Part shown: positions 1-5,881 of the stretch, piece after piece
Numbering within the stretch: the stretch's first letter is position 1
Layout: each line of letters starts with the position of its first letter
Source of the DNA: Treponema sp.
GTDB taxonomy: Bacteria; Spirochaetota; Spirochaetia; Treponematales; Breznakiellaceae
NCBI GenBank assembly: GCA_031284195.1
Contig: JAITAI010000253.1
Span: forward strand, 1 to 5,986
Reading direction: 5' to 3'
DNA: 5,986 nucleotides
Notes under the pieces: generated by a model
Told to the model about the DNA's origin: nothing
The model's input: the letters and a program-made list of their open reading frames with translations, nothing else
Databases searched by the model: none
Program-made: the position numbers and the translations under genes

Positions 1-220
1 CCGCTCCCACCCGTAAAATCATATCGGAGCTTATGGTTTCAAGGTGTTCCGCTTCCTGTTGGACGCTTTCCGTCGCGGCAAACCGTACCGGACTTTCCAC
101 CGAATACTGGGTATTAAACAAGCCGTTGATGAAATGAACCACAGCTTGAGGGCTTACCTCTTTGAGGATGTACTTAAACATGAGGTCAAACAGGTGGAGG
201 GTTTCCCGGTGGTGGTGCAT
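1..220 (-). CDS. Rpn-family PD-(D/E)XK nuclease/transposase, 5' part only (runs off the left edge)
   Basis: Only the first 73 codons are in the window. The reading starts MHHHRETLHLFDLMFKYILK, continues through an INGLF motif (residues 31-35) and an ATES motif (49-52), and reaches SSDMILRVG (64-72) before the edge. This order of motifs is typical of the N-terminus of the Rpn / PD-(D/E)XK transposase family found in many copies in Treponema and Firmicutes. D66 is the likely first metal-binding acidic residue; the ExQ/ExK part of the active site lies outside the window. The family is described as recombination-promoting, metal-dependent DNA endonucleases. The ATG is chosen because AGAGGAG lies seven bases upstream and an in-frame TAA precedes it by seven codons. 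It is divergent from the DHH gene. Whether the full gene is intact cannot be judged here. The plus-strand open frame over the same bases is its shadow. Confidence 0.85.
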   Translation of the reverse strand, partial: MHHHRETLHLFDLMFKYILKEVSPQAVVHFINGLFNTQYSVESPVRFAATESVQQEAEHLETISSDMILRVGA

Positions 221-225
221 GAGCG

Positions 226-234
226 GTCTCCTCT
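226..234 (-). promoter_or_regulatory. Shine-Dalgarno of the Rpn-family gene
   Basis: On the minus strand, AGAGGAGA precedes the ATG with about seven bases between. It is the strongest ribosome binding site in the window and it fixes the start of the nuclease gene, because an in-frame TAA lies just upstream of it. Confidence 0.65.
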
Positions 235-294
235 GGGATTAAAGGGGGATAGGGGATGGATGAAATCCTGCTAGGGACTGACCATCTTAGTATA

Positions 295-324
295 ACCATA
301 GATATGGTGAGATAGTTTTGTCAA
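295..324 (-). promoter_or_regulatory. Probable promoter of the Rpn-family gene
   Basis: On the minus strand a perfect TTGACA (-35, plus positions 319-324) is followed after 18 bases by TATGGT (-10, 295-300, four of six consensus matches). An alternative -10, TATACT, overlaps just downstream (289-294) but would need a 24-base spacer from the same -35. The start codon lies about 75 bases downstream of the -10, leaving a leader of roughly 65-70 bases. This is pattern matching only; housekeeping-type sigma70 recognition is assumed. Confidence 0.4.
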
Positions 325-525
325 GGCGACGTTACCTCATCAGGATAAGCTCATAGAAAATCACCCTGATCTGGGGAGCAGGAGGTTTTGAATAATCTGA
401 ATAAGAATCCCCGTTGGGGTTCCAGGTATATCGCCTTTGCGGAGAGCAGGGGACTTGCTATGGGTTTATCCTGAAAAAACTAGGCCCTCTTGCATTTTTT
501 AGGAACAATTGCTTAAATCAAACTA

Positions 526-531
526 TATAAT
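526..531 (+). promoter_or_regulatory. Consensus -10 box (TATAAT) of the DHH gene
   Basis: A perfect TATAAT lies 20 bases before the DHH start codon. With a 17-base spacer the -35 position reads GAACAA, a poor match, so recognition may rest on the -10 and AT-rich surroundings. The predicted transcript start is near position 538, giving a leader of about 14 bases. An ATG occurs exactly six bases after the box (538-540) and opens a five-codon frame, MDGIT, whose TGA overlaps the DHH ATG as ATGA. Confidence 0.5.
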
Positions 532-551
532 ACATAAATGGATGGTATCAC

Positions 552-1457
552 ATGAGACTAGTAACTCGATCTGATTTTGATGGATTGGCCTGTAGTGCGC
601 TGCTGACCTACTTGGGATTAGTGGATGAATGGAAATTTGTACACCCCAAGGATATACAGGATGGCTTAGTGGAAGTAAACGACCAGGATATTCTGGTTAA
701 TGTGCCCTATATCAAGGGATGCAAACTCTGGTTTGACCATCATTCCAGTGAATCTGAGCGCTTGAAAGGGGTCTATTTTGAAGGAGTAGCCCGGAGTGCC
801 CCTAGTTGCGCTAGGGTTGTGTATGACTACTACGGGGGTTATAAAAAACTGGGCCGCTTTGAGCAGATGCTCTACTATGTGGATAAGGTGGACTCGGGTA
901 ATCTCACGGTGGATGAAATACTAGACCCCAAAGGCTGGATTTTACTCGGATTCATTATGGATCCCCGGACCGGTTTAGGGCGGTTCAAGAATTTTACCAT
1001 CAGTAATTATGAGCTTATGAAAATGCTGGCCCACGCCTGTGTGGATAAGGGCATTGATGAAATCCTTGCCCTACCGGATGTTAAAGAGCGGATTGATAGG
1101 TACTTTGAACAGGACAAACTGTTCCGGGAGATGGTTCAGAAACAGGCTAGGATAGAAGATAATGTGGTGGTGGTGGATTTGCGGACCACGGATCCCATCT
1201 ATGCAGGGAACCGGTTCATACTGTACACCCTGTTCCCGAACCAGAACATCTCCCTGTGGATCATAAACGGTAAAAACAAAGTCAATTGCGTGATTACCGT
1301 GGGGTACAGCATCATCAAGAAAGACGCTACAGTGGATGTGGGGAATATGCTTTTGGCGTACGGCGGTGGCGGACATCGTAAAGTGGGAACCTGCCAAGTC
1401 TCCTATGAGGATGCGGACCGAATTATCAAAAAAATCGTGGACCAATGTAAGGTTTGA
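552..1457 (+). CDS. DHH/DHHA1-family phosphoesterase (exopolyphosphatase-related)
   Basis: A complete 301-residue protein with the two-domain plan of the DHH superfamily. Motif I is R6-S-D8-F-D10-G11, the signature motif is D62-H63-H64 in LWFDHHSSE, and a further acidic motif is YVDKVDS (D111, D114). The C-terminal DHHA1 substrate-binding domain carries GGGGH (271-275) followed by RKVGTCQV. D8, D10, D62, H63 and D111/D114 would bind two Mn2+ or Mg2+ ions and hydrolyse a phosphodiester or phosphoanhydride; relatives include nanoRNases, pAp and cyclic-dinucleotide phosphodiesterases and polyphosphatases. The substrate cannot be read from sequence. N50 sits where many relatives have a metal-binding Asp; I believe this is usual in this subgroup. 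There is no signal peptide or membrane segment, so it should be cytoplasmic. The chosen ATG gives the conserved N-terminus starting two residues before motif strand 1; its Shine-Dalgarno (GGATGG) is weak. It is transcribed alone and ends three bases from the convergent neighbour. Confidence 0.93.
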   Translation: MRLVTRSDFDGLACSALLTYLGLVDEWKFVHPKDIQDGLVEVNDQDILVNVPYIKGCKLWFDHHSSESERLKGVYFEGVARSAPSCARVVYDYYGGYKKLGRFEQMLYYVDKVDSGNLTVDEILDPKGWILLGFIMDPRTGLGRFKNFTISNYELMKMLAHACVDKGIDEILALPDVKERIDRYFEQDKLFREMVQKQARIEDNVVVVDLRTTDPIYAGNRFILYTLFPNQNISLWIINGKNKVNCVITVGYSIIKKDATVDVGNMLLAYGGGGHRKVGTCQVSYEDADRIIKKIVDQCKV

Positions 1458-1463
1458 GCCTTA
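1448..1463. other. Convergent gene end with three-base gap and a small dyad over both stops
   Basis: The DHH gene stops with TGA (1455-1457) and the opposing gene stops with TAA (minus strand, 1463-1461); only GCC lies between. A perfect 5-bp dyad, TAAGG / CCTTA with a TTTGAG loop, covers both stops. It is short and has no T-run on either side, so it is unlikely to be an efficient intrinsic terminator. Unless another mechanism stops them, transcripts from each gene should run into the 3' end of the other. Confidence 0.45.
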
Positions 1464-4400
1464 GAGTTCGGTAAAAGCCATATCCCCCAAAGCCCGGGCA
1501 AAAGTATTGATGTCCATAGTGGAAAAGGACGGTAAGGACAGGGTATGGCGGAACACCGGCGTACCCCAAGTGCTGTCGTAGAGTTCGCAGGCGGCCTTAG
1601 AGCCGCTTATGCTTATCTTGAGGCGGAAACGGCGAGAGGCATGGTCTTGCCGGATCTTACCGGTCCTTTTATCCACGTCAAATCCCACGGCATGAATAGC
1701 ACGGCGGAGGGATTTTTCGATGTTCGAAATCCCTCCCTCCCCCAGGGAAGGGTTGGTGGAAAAGTCGATGCTGAGTTCCACGGGCAAGCGGATTCCATAT
1801 TGCCGTAAGCCTCCCTGGTTAAGGCGGTAAAGCCGCTCCGCTGCATCTTGGGCGAGGAATTTTCTGCCCTTCCTCCCTTTCATCTGAGCGAGTTCAGTAT
1901 AGGTTTTAGCGATCCTGTCCCGCTCCCAGACTGGATCAAAACGGGCCACGGTTTCCCAAAGCAGTTCCCCATTCTTGAGTAGGCGGCCTTCCTCAAAATA
2001 GTAGGACGCTGCGGCTTCGGGTATAAGGGACACTTCAAAGTCCCGGGACTTACGAAGGTAGGTGAGAGCCCGGCGGGGGTATGTTTCAAAGGCGTTATAA
2101 TACTGGATGAGGGCATCTAAACGGGGTTCTTTGATTTCAGACTGGGTAGCCCCTTGGCCTGCGGTTTCATAGGCCTTGGCAGTAAGGAAACTGTATTTCC
2201 AGAAGAGCCGCCGGTGAATTGATGCTTTGGACCGGTAGGAAATCCCCCGGAAAATACGCTGGATCCATTCCCGCCAGGTCCCGGAGGGTACCAGATATTC
2301 GGTTTTTTCAAGACCCCCATACACATTCGAGAGAATTTCGTGCAGATCCCGTTTGTACCGGATCGGATCAATACCATAATTGAGCATCCAAGAAAGATCC
2401 CCTTCCTTGAGACAGTCCTCTGCATACAGCCGGGCCTCTTCCAGGCGTCCGGCAATCTGATAGGATTGGGCAAGATTGACCTTGGAAAGTGGAGAGGTAT
2501 CCATCTCATAGGCTCCCTGATAATCGGAAAAAGCCTGTTTGAATTCCATCCGCCGGAGAAATAGTTCCCCCCGGGCAAGCCGGCCAGAAGCACGGTTTTG
2601 AGCGATGAGGGAAGCATTGGTCCGTTCCAAGGCACGGTCAAAATGATAGAACCGGGTTTCAAGAATCGATAAGTTATAGTTGGCCACTGCGGTAAAGAGA
2701 TCTGCCCCAAGGGCCTCAGAACCGGCAATGGCCTCAAGATACCAATACTTAGCATCCTCATAGCGGAACATATCAGAATAGATGGTTCCCAGGGTCATGG
2801 AAAAATCCGGGTTAGGGCCGAAACGGTCCAAGGCAGAGAGCAGGAGCAGCCTCCCTTCTTCCAAGCGGTGCAGCTTATAATACATCCAGCCCAGGTTACC
2901 GATGGCTTCCTTATTATCCGGATCCAGCTCTAGGATCCGTTCCAAATAGACCACGGATACCCGGTCATTATTAAGATACCCCGCGGTCCGGGAAAGCTGA
3001 TACAGGACCTCTGTATCTTCCGGGAAGATCTGTTCTACCTTCCGGTACTGCTCCCAGGCAAGCCCATAAAGCCGGCGTTTATAGTACAGGTTCCCCAAAG
3101 ACCAGGAGAAGCTTGATTCCTGAGGGTACAGTTCCGAGCCTCTGGTGTACAACTCAATGGCCCGTTCCCAGTTTTCCGATCGCTGGGCTTCCATGGCCTG
3201 GGAATACAGGGTAGCAGGAGACACCTCGTCTGAGACTGCGTCTTGAGCTTCCCCCTGGTCTCCACTCAGAACCAAGAGCAGGATGAACAGTCCCAAAGGC
3301 CCCCCTGCACGGGACTTACGGTTCTTGGCGGTCTGTACCGGCTTAAGAATCAGGGCCAGAGGTGGCAGAAACCAGGCGAGAATACGTCTCCAACAGGGTA
3401 GGACTTGTGCATAAGCGAGGGAAAACTGGGTATAAGCCCTGGCCATAGCAGCAAAATGTTCCTGGGTATATAGCGGCGCATACCGGGCCGCAGCAGTCTG
3501 CTGATACAAGGCGTACACCCCCTGGATACGGCAGTCCAGGGTACCAGCCCATTCAGCCTCAGCCTCATCAATGCTTGTTCGGTATCCTCCCAGGTTGAGT
3601 CGTTGCCGTACATGGAACCAAAGCTGATTCGCTTTTTTCCGGGGATCCCGGTTTAGTTTAGACGCCACCAGGTGCTGGGTACGTATCCTGATAAAACTGA
3701 TGCCCAGAAAGACACTGAGTATCAGGACCCAGTAGGTTCTGATGAAACGAAGGGTATGTACTCCAAGGGTGGTGAAATCTGGTCCCTGGGTTTCTTCAGC
3801 AGAAGAACCCTGCTTGGGACGTAACTGGGAATGGTTATCCAGGATTTCCTTCATGAGCCGTTCAAAAAGCTCAGGAGGGACCCCGGAAGAAAAGCGGAAT
3901 TCCTCCCCTTCGGCGAGCAGGTCTGTGGTGGGATCGTATTCAATCCACCCGTAGTCTGGGAAAAAGACCTCTATCCAGGCATGGGCCATGTCAGAACGGA
4001 CAGGGTAGTAATCAAAGGTATTGGTTTCCGGTTGAATGAAGAAACCCGCTGCAACCCTGGTAGGGATCCCCAGAGAACGGAGGAGCAGGGCCATGGAAAA
4101 AGCGTAATAGGAACAGTAGCCCTTCTTTGATTGAAACAGGAAAAAGCCAAGCTGGTCCCCATCCGGGGCGATCCCTGGTTTGAGGCTATACCGGTATTCC
4201 CCGTATTTCAAATACTCATAAATCGCCTGCACCTGGTCCCAGTAATTTTCGAGTCCCAGGCATATTTCCTGGGCCAAAGCCCGGATCCGTTCATCCTTCC
4301 CGTATTCAGTATACAAGGCATAGGCTTCAGGACTCAGTCCCAAAGCCTCGGGGCTGAGGGCCTCTTGGACCGAATCAACCAGTTCAAAGGGCAGGGCTTC

Positions 4401-5468
4401 GCTGGTATGGCTCTGAACCCCATAGGCAGCGCTGAAAGAAGAGGCATCCCAACTTTCAAAGGGGGTAATCAGGACCGGATCGTTCATACCGATGAAAGCG
4501 GAAGCATCAAAATTAACCAGGTAATATTCTTGATTCGTAAGCCGGTATGCTTTGTTGGGTCCCTGGTTGGACAGAGGGGTCGTTCCTTCAGGAAGTTTTT
4601 GGGGATGCGCCTTTTCATCCACCGTTTCATACCGGAAGAACCCCTGTTTACTGGTGTATCCAGAGAGTACATACCGGCGGAGCAGGATATGGGTATCTTC
4701 AGGATCTTTCTTGACGATAAATACCAGGTCGTCGTTCATGGTGATTTCGCTTTCCAAGTGCAGGAACTGAGAAAAGTCAAAACTGAATAGGTTGGGTTCC
4801 AGGAGTCCTCCTCCCCGATCAACCGCCTGTTCCTGGGAAGGCCGAAGAAACAGGATCCCACTGATGAGTACCACCATACAGAAGGCAAGGCCCGCTTCGA
4901 CAGATTCTCGTTTTCGCACCTTGAATTCCGGGGGTATGGAGAGGATCAGCGCAAGGATCTGGAGCAAAAGGATGCAGGTAAAGAGGGCGATCATGAAGAT
5001 AGGCCAACGGTAAAGCCCAATGTCTGCGGTATGGGCAATACTAAAGATGACCAGAAGGAGGGTATCTGAAAGAATAATATCTGCCCGCAGAAACGACCGG
5101 GAACGGGTTGAAAAATACGTGGAAACCCCAGCCCAGTAGAAGGGAATCAGGGAGACAAAATTATTCCGGGCCAGGTTGAGGAGCAGAGAATCCAAGGTTA
5201 CTGCAGTATCAGAGAAAAGGAGCCTCGGTAAGGCGATGATGCACCGGGTGGTCCAGGGGATGAGGGCTATGATAAGCACCCCTTGCCAGGGGTAGAGATT
5301 TTTCCGGGCCAGTATCCAAGCGGCGATAAAGGCGATGCCTAGGGTGGTGATAAAAACCGGTGTATCTGCTAGGTCTTTAGCGAGAAGTCTGAACTGACCC
5401 AGGATCAGGGCTAAGGCTAGGGAACGGAGCAGGAGGGCGGCTTGCCGGGAACGAGGAGTAGGATCCAT
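1461..5468 (-). CDS. TgpA-like membrane transglutaminase fused to a TPR protein
   Basis: A single uninterrupted frame of 1335 residues. About seven membrane helices lie within residues 14-208. An extracytoplasmic region holds a transglutaminase-like core at about 400-520 with the full triad: C452 (KKGYCSYYAF), H496 (MAHAWIEV), D512 (WIEYDPT). A membrane helix follows at 574-595, then a charged segment (600-690) resembling the DUF4129 tail of TgpA. After a basic patch (KNRKSR, 715-720) and a hydrophobic run (724-736), about eight TPR units fill 750-1030, followed by a helical stretch and an unrecognised C-terminal domain (about 1225-1335). TgpA-like proteins are 600-750 residues, so this is double length. 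The fold may act as protease or crosslinker on envelope proteins, with the TPRs recruiting partners; both are inferred. The only plausible start is this ATG: an in-frame TAG lies six codons upstream, and no Shine-Dalgarno is visible. MoxR and DUF58, the usual neighbours, are absent from the window. Confidence 0.93.
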   Translation of the reverse strand: MDPTPRSRQAALLLRSLALALILGQFRLLAKDLADTPVFITTLGIAFIAAWILARKNLYPWQGVLIIALIPWTTRCIIALPRLLFSDTAVTLDSLLLNLARNNFVSLIPFYWAGVSTYFSTRSRSFLRADIILSDTLLLVIFSIAHTADIGLYRWPIFMIALFTCILLLQILALILSIPPEFKVRKRESVEAGLAFCMVVLISGILFLRPSQEQAVDRGGGLLEPNLFSFDFSQFLHLESEITMNDDLVFIVKKDPEDTHILLRRYVLSGYTSKQGFFRYETVDEKAHPQKLPEGTTPLSNQGPNKAYRLTNQEYYLVNFDASAFIGMNDPVLITPFESWDASSFSAAYGVQSHTSEALPFELVDSVQEALSPEALGLSPEAYALYTEYGKDERIRALAQEICLGLENYWDQVQAIYEYLKYGEYRYSLKPGIAPDGDQLGFFLFQSKKGYCSYYAFSMALLLRSLGIPTRVAAGFFIQPETNTFDYYPVRSDMAHAWIEVFFPDYGWIEYDPTTDLLAEGEEFRFSSGVPPELFERLMKEILDNHSQLRPKQGSSAEETQGPDFTTLGVHTLRFIRTYWVLILSVFLGISFIRIRTQHLVASKLNRDPRKKANQLWFHVRQRLNLGGYRTSIDEAEAEWAGTLDCRIQGVYALYQQTAAARYAPLYTQEHFAAMARAYTQFSLAYAQVLPCWRRILAWFLPPLALILKPVQTAKNRKSRAGGPLGLFILLLVLSGDQGEAQDAVSDEVSPATLYSQAMEAQRSENWERAIELYTRGSELYPQESSFSWSLGNLYYKRRLYGLAWEQYRKVEQIFPEDTEVLYQLSRTAGYLNNDRVSVVYLERILELDPDNKEAIGNLGWMYYKLHRLEEGRLLLLSALDRFGPNPDFSMTLGTIYSDMFRYEDAKYWYLEAIAGSEALGADLFTAVANYNLSILETRFYHFDRALERTNASLIAQNRASGRLARGELFLRRMEFKQAFSDYQGAYEMDTSPLSKVNLAQSYQIAGRLEEARLYAEDCLKEGDLSWMLNYGIDPIRYKRDLHEILSNVYGGLEKTEYLVPSGTWREWIQRIFRGISYRSKASIHRRLFWKYSFLTAKAYETAGQGATQSEIKEPRLDALIQYYNAFETYPRRALTYLRKSRDFEVSLIPEAAASYYFEEGRLLKNGELLWETVARFDPVWERDRIAKTYTELAQMKGRKGRKFLAQDAAERLYRLNQGGLRQYGIRLPVELSIDFSTNPSLGEGGISNIEKSLRRAIHAVGFDVDKRTGKIRQDHASRRFRLKISISGSKAACELYDSTWGTPVFRHTLSLPSFSTMDINTFARALGDMAFTEL
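3243..3370 (-). other. Fusion seam: proline-rich hydrophobic patch, basic linker and signal-peptide-like segment
   Basis: This encodes residues about 700-742 of the large protein. ILAWFLPPLALIL is followed by a basic linker (K709 to R720), then PLGLFILLLVLSG and a small-residue stretch GEAQD. The second half has the n-, h- and c-region order of a signal peptide, as if an exported TPR protein once began here. By the positive-inside rule the basic linker should be cytoplasmic, so the second hydrophobic run would be the membrane crossing that places the TPRs outside. A run of six G (minus strand, plus 3300-3305) encodes G722-G723 inside the seam. Confidence 0.5.
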
Positions 5469-5474
5469 TTCAAG

Positions 5475-5504
5475 ATAGTACCACTAATTGAAAAGACTTG
5501 TAAA
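5475..5504 (-). promoter_or_regulatory. Probable promoter of the transglutaminase-TPR gene
   Basis: On the minus strand TTTACA (-35, plus 5499-5504, five of six matches) and TACTAT (-10, plus 5475-5480, four of six) are separated by 18 bases. Only CTTGAA lies between the -10 and the ATG, so transcription would begin at or within a base or two of the start codon. With no Shine-Dalgarno present, this suggests a leaderless message. Confidence 0.4.
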
Positions 5505-5522
5505 TGCGACCCATTGCCTCAT

Positions 5523-5560
5523 AGGTATGTACCGGTGATAATTTCACCCTAAGTATACCT
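5523..5560. repeat. Nested 38-bp dyad, possible operator
   Basis: Outer arms AGGTAT (5523-5528) and ATACCT (5555-5560) enclose inner arms GGTGA (5534-5538) and TCACC (5544-5548) around a TAATT centre. All 11 pairs are perfect; the internal loop is 5 and 6 bases. Its centre is about 73 bases upstream of the predicted transcript start of the large gene, which would suit an activator site. It has no T-run and is not a convincing terminator. Confidence 0.35.
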
Positions 5561-5571
5561 TCAATCCTTAC

Positions 5572-5820
5572 TGGAATTGGAATTCCCCCGATGTGACGGA
5601 CAGTAAGTTAAGCAGTGTTACAATGTGTTAATGCTATCGGTATAGCATAGCCGAATGTCTACGGCGCTTAGTATAATAGAGTTCCATATACTCACATACC
5701 TCTACCCTCACCTCCTCTTTTGAGTGTCTCCCTTCCGCCTTATCCGCTTCCTCTTTTAACGTCTTGAAAAAACGCTCCGCACAGGCATTGTCCCGACGGT
5801 TCCCATTCCGGCTCATACTC
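5572..5820 (-). mobile_element. IS3-family insertion sequence remnant, right end only
   Basis: About 250 bases of the 3' end of an IS3-family element survive. They comprise the C-terminal transposase fragment, then a terminal region that on the plus strand reads TGGAATTCCCCC, GATGTGACGGACAG. This has the TG...CA tip and GGACA core common to ends of the family. The exact tip is ambiguous between 5572 and 5578 because TGGAAT is repeated in tandem (TGGAATTGGAATTCCCCC). The left end, the orfA frame and most of orfB are missing: at 5820/5821 the similarity stops and the composition changes from 47 percent GC (5581-5820) to 70 percent (5821-5870). It cannot transpose by itself. The target duplication cannot be verified because only one end is here. 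Confidence 0.75.
5608..5820 (-). pseudogene. IS3-family transposase OrfB, C-terminal fragment, frameshifted
   Basis: The frame reads SMSRNGNRRDNACAERFFKT, then LKEE, a SKEEVR segment, YMELYY and KRRRHSA. This is the hallmark end of IS3-family DDE transposases (IS150/IS3-like subgroups); the E of the AER motif should be the catalytic Glu. The Asp residues and the whole N-terminal part are missing. After HSA the frame goes MLYR and stops at TAG (5636-5634). Shifting frame gives GYAIPIALTHCNTA and a TAA ending at 5608. Family members commonly read HSA-x-GY here, so a 7-base loss from a tandem CGGCTAT pair (HSAIGYAIP becoming HSAMLYR) would explain the break. The methionine-initiated open frame extending to 5870 includes foreign sequence and is not a real gene. 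Transposase origin is firm; the deletion mechanism is inferred. Confidence 0.88.
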
Positions 5821-5862
5821 CGTCCGACCGGCGGACACGAGCGGACGGACACGGTGCTCGTG
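5820..5862. repeat. GC-rich cluster of overlapping stem-loops and direct octamers
   Basis: CCGTCCG (5820-5826) pairs with CGGACGG (5842-5848). CACGAGC (5836-5842) pairs with GCTCGTG (5856-5862). GTCCG (5822-5826) can also pair with CGGAC (5832-5836). The stems overlap and exclude each other. The octamer CGGACACG occurs directly at 5832-5839 and 5846-5853. The cluster starts exactly where transposase similarity ends. Confidence 0.55.
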
Positions 5863-5881
5863 AGGCTCATCGGCCGGATAC

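Larger units (their letters stand above)
221..551. other. Divergent intergenic region, no gene seen
   Basis: About 330 bases separate the starts of the Rpn-family gene and the DHH gene. They hold the promoters of both. I find no convincing coding frame and no RNA gene. Weak structures are present: a hairpin at 405-422 (GAA-T-CCCC, loop GTT, GGGGTTC, with one bulged T), an AT-only dyad at 470-503 (CCT-G-AAAAAA, 15-base loop, TTTTTTAGG), and a 9-bp inverted pair TCAGGATAA (340-348) / TTATCCTGA (466-474). None has the hairpin-plus-T-run form of a standard terminator. Confidence 0.6.
5469..5571. other. Upstream region of the large gene
   Basis: About 100 bases lie between the ATG of the transglutaminase-TPR gene and the insertion-sequence remnant. 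They contain the promoter and the nested dyad listed separately. No coding frame is seen. Confidence 0.5.

Noticed and set aside
44..274. 76-codon plus-strand open frame
   Set aside because: It is antisense to the Rpn-family coding sequence, whose minus-strand reading matches a known family and has a good ribosome site.
340..474. 9-bp inverted pair TCAGGATAA / TTATCCTGA about 117 bases apart, considered as ends of a miniature element
   Set aside because: Not extended beyond 9 bp apart from one wobble, no flanking target duplication; likely chance.
1071..1445. 124-codon minus-strand frame inside the DHH gene
   Set aside because: It is the complement of a well-supported gene; its His-rich and basic composition is a by-product of the opposite strand.
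2117..2761. 214-codon minus-strand frame within the TPR region
   Set aside because: It shares the strand but not the frame of the 1335-codon gene and is proline- and glycine-rich without a recognisable domain; a shadow.
3294..3305. Internal TTG start (residue 725) behind the G6 run, as a separate TPR gene start
   Set aside because: The G-run is only three bases from the TTG, too close for a ribosome site, and the upstream frame reads straight through; kept only as part of the seam finding.
4131..4790. 219-codon plus-strand frame opposite the transglutaminase region
   Set aside because: Length is explained by GC-biased codons on the opposite strand; no family features and no ribosome site.
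5567..5607. CTTACTG / CAGTAAG inverted pair across the IS end, considered as a terminator
   Set aside because: A 27-base loop and no T-run; it overlaps the IS terminal sequence and probably arises from it or by chance.
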